7,136 bases of DNA, from positions 1 through 7,136 of the forward strand of contig QMMB01000164.1 of assembly GCA_003647035.1 (NCBI GenBank), given 5' to 3'. The notes under the pieces are model-generated. The model did no database searches. It had not been told where the DNA came from and worked only from the letters and a program-made list of their open reading frames with translations. Origin of the DNA: Deltaproteobacteria bacterium. Its GTDB lineage: Bacteria > Myxococcota_A > Polyangia > Polyangiales > Houyiibacteriaceae. Shown here piece by piece: positions 6,411 to 7,136 of the stretch (positions are counted from its first letter, which is position 1; each line of letters starts with the position of its first letter). Made by a program: the position numbers and the translations under genes.

Positions 6411-6438
6411 AGGATAGCGCCACTTCCGCGGGATTCAA
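6411..6438 (-). promoter_or_regulatory. Possible sigma70-type promoter for the L,D-transpeptidase gene
   Basis: Reading the minus strand, TTGAAT (6438-6433) is followed after 16 bp by TATCCT (6416-6411). Each hexamer matches the consensus at four of six positions. Transcription would begin near 6404, giving a leader of roughly 40 nt before ATG 6362, which supports that start over GTG 6401. It lies in the 154-bp divergent gap; I find no equally good pair for the plus-strand gene at 6517. Confidence 0.33.
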
Positions 6439-6516
6439 AAGATCGGCCGCTCATTGGTTTTCCTCGCGCATTTTCTGCACTAGGAGGTCGCCGATTGCAG
6501 GTGCTAGACCCCGATC

Positions 6517-7136
6517 ATGCCTTCTGAACACGCACAACAGGCAATGTCCCATCTTCGCGATGCCGCCGACTTTCAGTGGTACGTGATCCCGCTGTTCGTG
6601 ATCGTCCTCTACATCTATCACGACCAGATCGGACGAAAGAACTACAGCGTCGTCTTCGCAGGCCTCGCGCTATGGGGCATGGATTGGTTCAACGAGATTT
6701 GGAACTCGCTGGTCTTCCACTTCAACGGCTACGCGCCTGTATGGTCCGCGCCCGGCGAGACTGCGTATTTGATCCTGATCGGTCTGAACATCGAGATCTG
6801 TTTCATGTTCGCGATCCTCGGCATCGTGACGACCGTCATGCTCCCGAGTAAGGACACGAAGATATTGGGCGTACCCAACCGTTGGGTCTTCGCGGTCTTC
6901 TTCAGCGCCCTCGCGGTCTTCATCGAGTACGTCCTCAACGCCGTCGATGCTCTGACCTGGGATTACTCCTGGTGGAACCGCTCCGCACCCTGGTTGATCT
7001 TCTTGGTCGGCTACTTTCCCTTCTTGGTCGTCGCCTACTGGGTGCACGACATGAAGTGCATCAAGCGGCAGGCCGCCGTAGTTGGCGCGATCCTCACGTT
7101 CGACGCGATCTGCTTGGTCGTCTTCGGCGGCGTGCT
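6517..7136 (+). CDS. Polytopic membrane protein, unrecognised (3' end outside window)
   Basis: An open frame runs from ATG 6517 through the right edge without a stop, giving 206 residues so far. A stop (TAG 6505-6507) lies just upstream in the same frame, so ATG 6517 or the Met at codon 10 (6544) are the only nearby starts; the ribosome site is weak (AGGTG about 12 nt before). About six membrane helices are visible: roughly 21-38, 43-60, 82-108, 121-141, 157-176 and 187-206. Several helices or their ends carry polar and acidic residues with aromatics: MDWFNEIWN (55-63), LNIEI (90-94), FIEYVLNAVD (135-144) and a WDYSWWN loop (148-154). This suggests a channel, transporter or membrane-enzyme core rather than a simple anchor. 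I do not recognise the family and assign no function. It is divergent from the L,D-transpeptidase gene. Confidence 0.72.
   Translation, partial: MPSEHAQQAMSHLRDAADFQWYVIPLFVIVLYIYHDQIGRKNYSVVFAGLALWGMDWFNEIWNSLVFHFNGYAPVWSAPGETAYLILIGLNIEICFMFAILGIVTTVMLPSKDTKILGVPNRWVFAVFFSALAVFIEYVLNAVDALTWDYSWWNRSAPWLIFLVGYFPFLVVAYWVHDMKCIKRQAAVVGAILTFDAICLVVFGGV

Noticed and set aside
6454..6483. A plus-strand promoter starting with TTGGTT
   Set aside because: No acceptable -10 hexamer occurs at 16-18 bp spacing.
5505..6527. A 340-codon plus-strand frame
   Set aside because: It lies antisense to the L,D-transpeptidase, has Arg/Pro/His-rich composition typical of antisense GC-rich frames, and shows no motif.
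6670..7047. A very acidic minus-strand frame
   Set aside because: It is antisense to the membrane-protein gene; the D/E/Q-rich composition is what hydrophobic codons give on the opposite strand.

Overview
The window is GC-rich, densely packed bacterial DNA. A Sec-type lipoprotein of DUF4136 character, an L,D-transpeptidase, an exported M23 peptidase and a PAPS-type sulfotransferase relic suggest a Gram-negative with a large genome. A Myxococcota or other deltaproteobacterial lineage would fit, but nothing here is lineage-diagnostic and this is a low-confidence guess. I see no rRNA, tRNA, CRISPR array, insertion sequence or phage gene.

Layout from left to right: (1) 3-224 (+), the C-terminal end of a protein with one membrane helix and a proline-rich tail. 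(2) 275-916 (+), a DUF4136-like lipoprotein with a striking Trp/Tyr-rich stretch. (3) 904-2280 (-), an exported protein with a lysozyme/transglycosylase-like domain, whose expected catalytic Glu is a Gln, followed by a complete M23 endopeptidase domain. (4) 2431-3354 (+), an unrecognised protein with faint resemblance to class I aminoacyl-tRNA synthetase catalytic domains. (5) 3290-4204 (-), a sulfotransferase pseudogene broken by one in-frame TAA. (6) 4235-4975 (+), a TauE/SafE-family membrane exporter. (7) 4965-6362 (-), an SH3-like plus YkuD L,D-transpeptidase. (8) 6517 to beyond the right edge (+), an unrecognised polytopic membrane protein.

From gene 2 onward every gene lies on the opposite strand from its neighbour, and all three tail-to-tail pairs overlap (by 13, 65 and 11 bp). 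Apart from a possible pairing of the first two plus-strand genes there are no operons, so functional links must come from the proteins. The clearest shared theme is the cell envelope: an M23 protein and an L,D-transpeptidase both act on peptidoglycan, and the lipoprotein is envelope-located. The TauE/SafE exporter beside a sulfotransferase relic hints at sulfur-compound metabolism, but that link is inference.

I found no convincing new multi-gene system. The observations most worth pursuing are the single-codon break of the sulfotransferase, the Glu-to-Gln change in the transglycosylase-like domain fused to an intact M23 domain, the orphan synthetase-like protein, and a 9-bp direct repeat spaced 21 bp apart at the divergent sulfotransferase/exporter junction.
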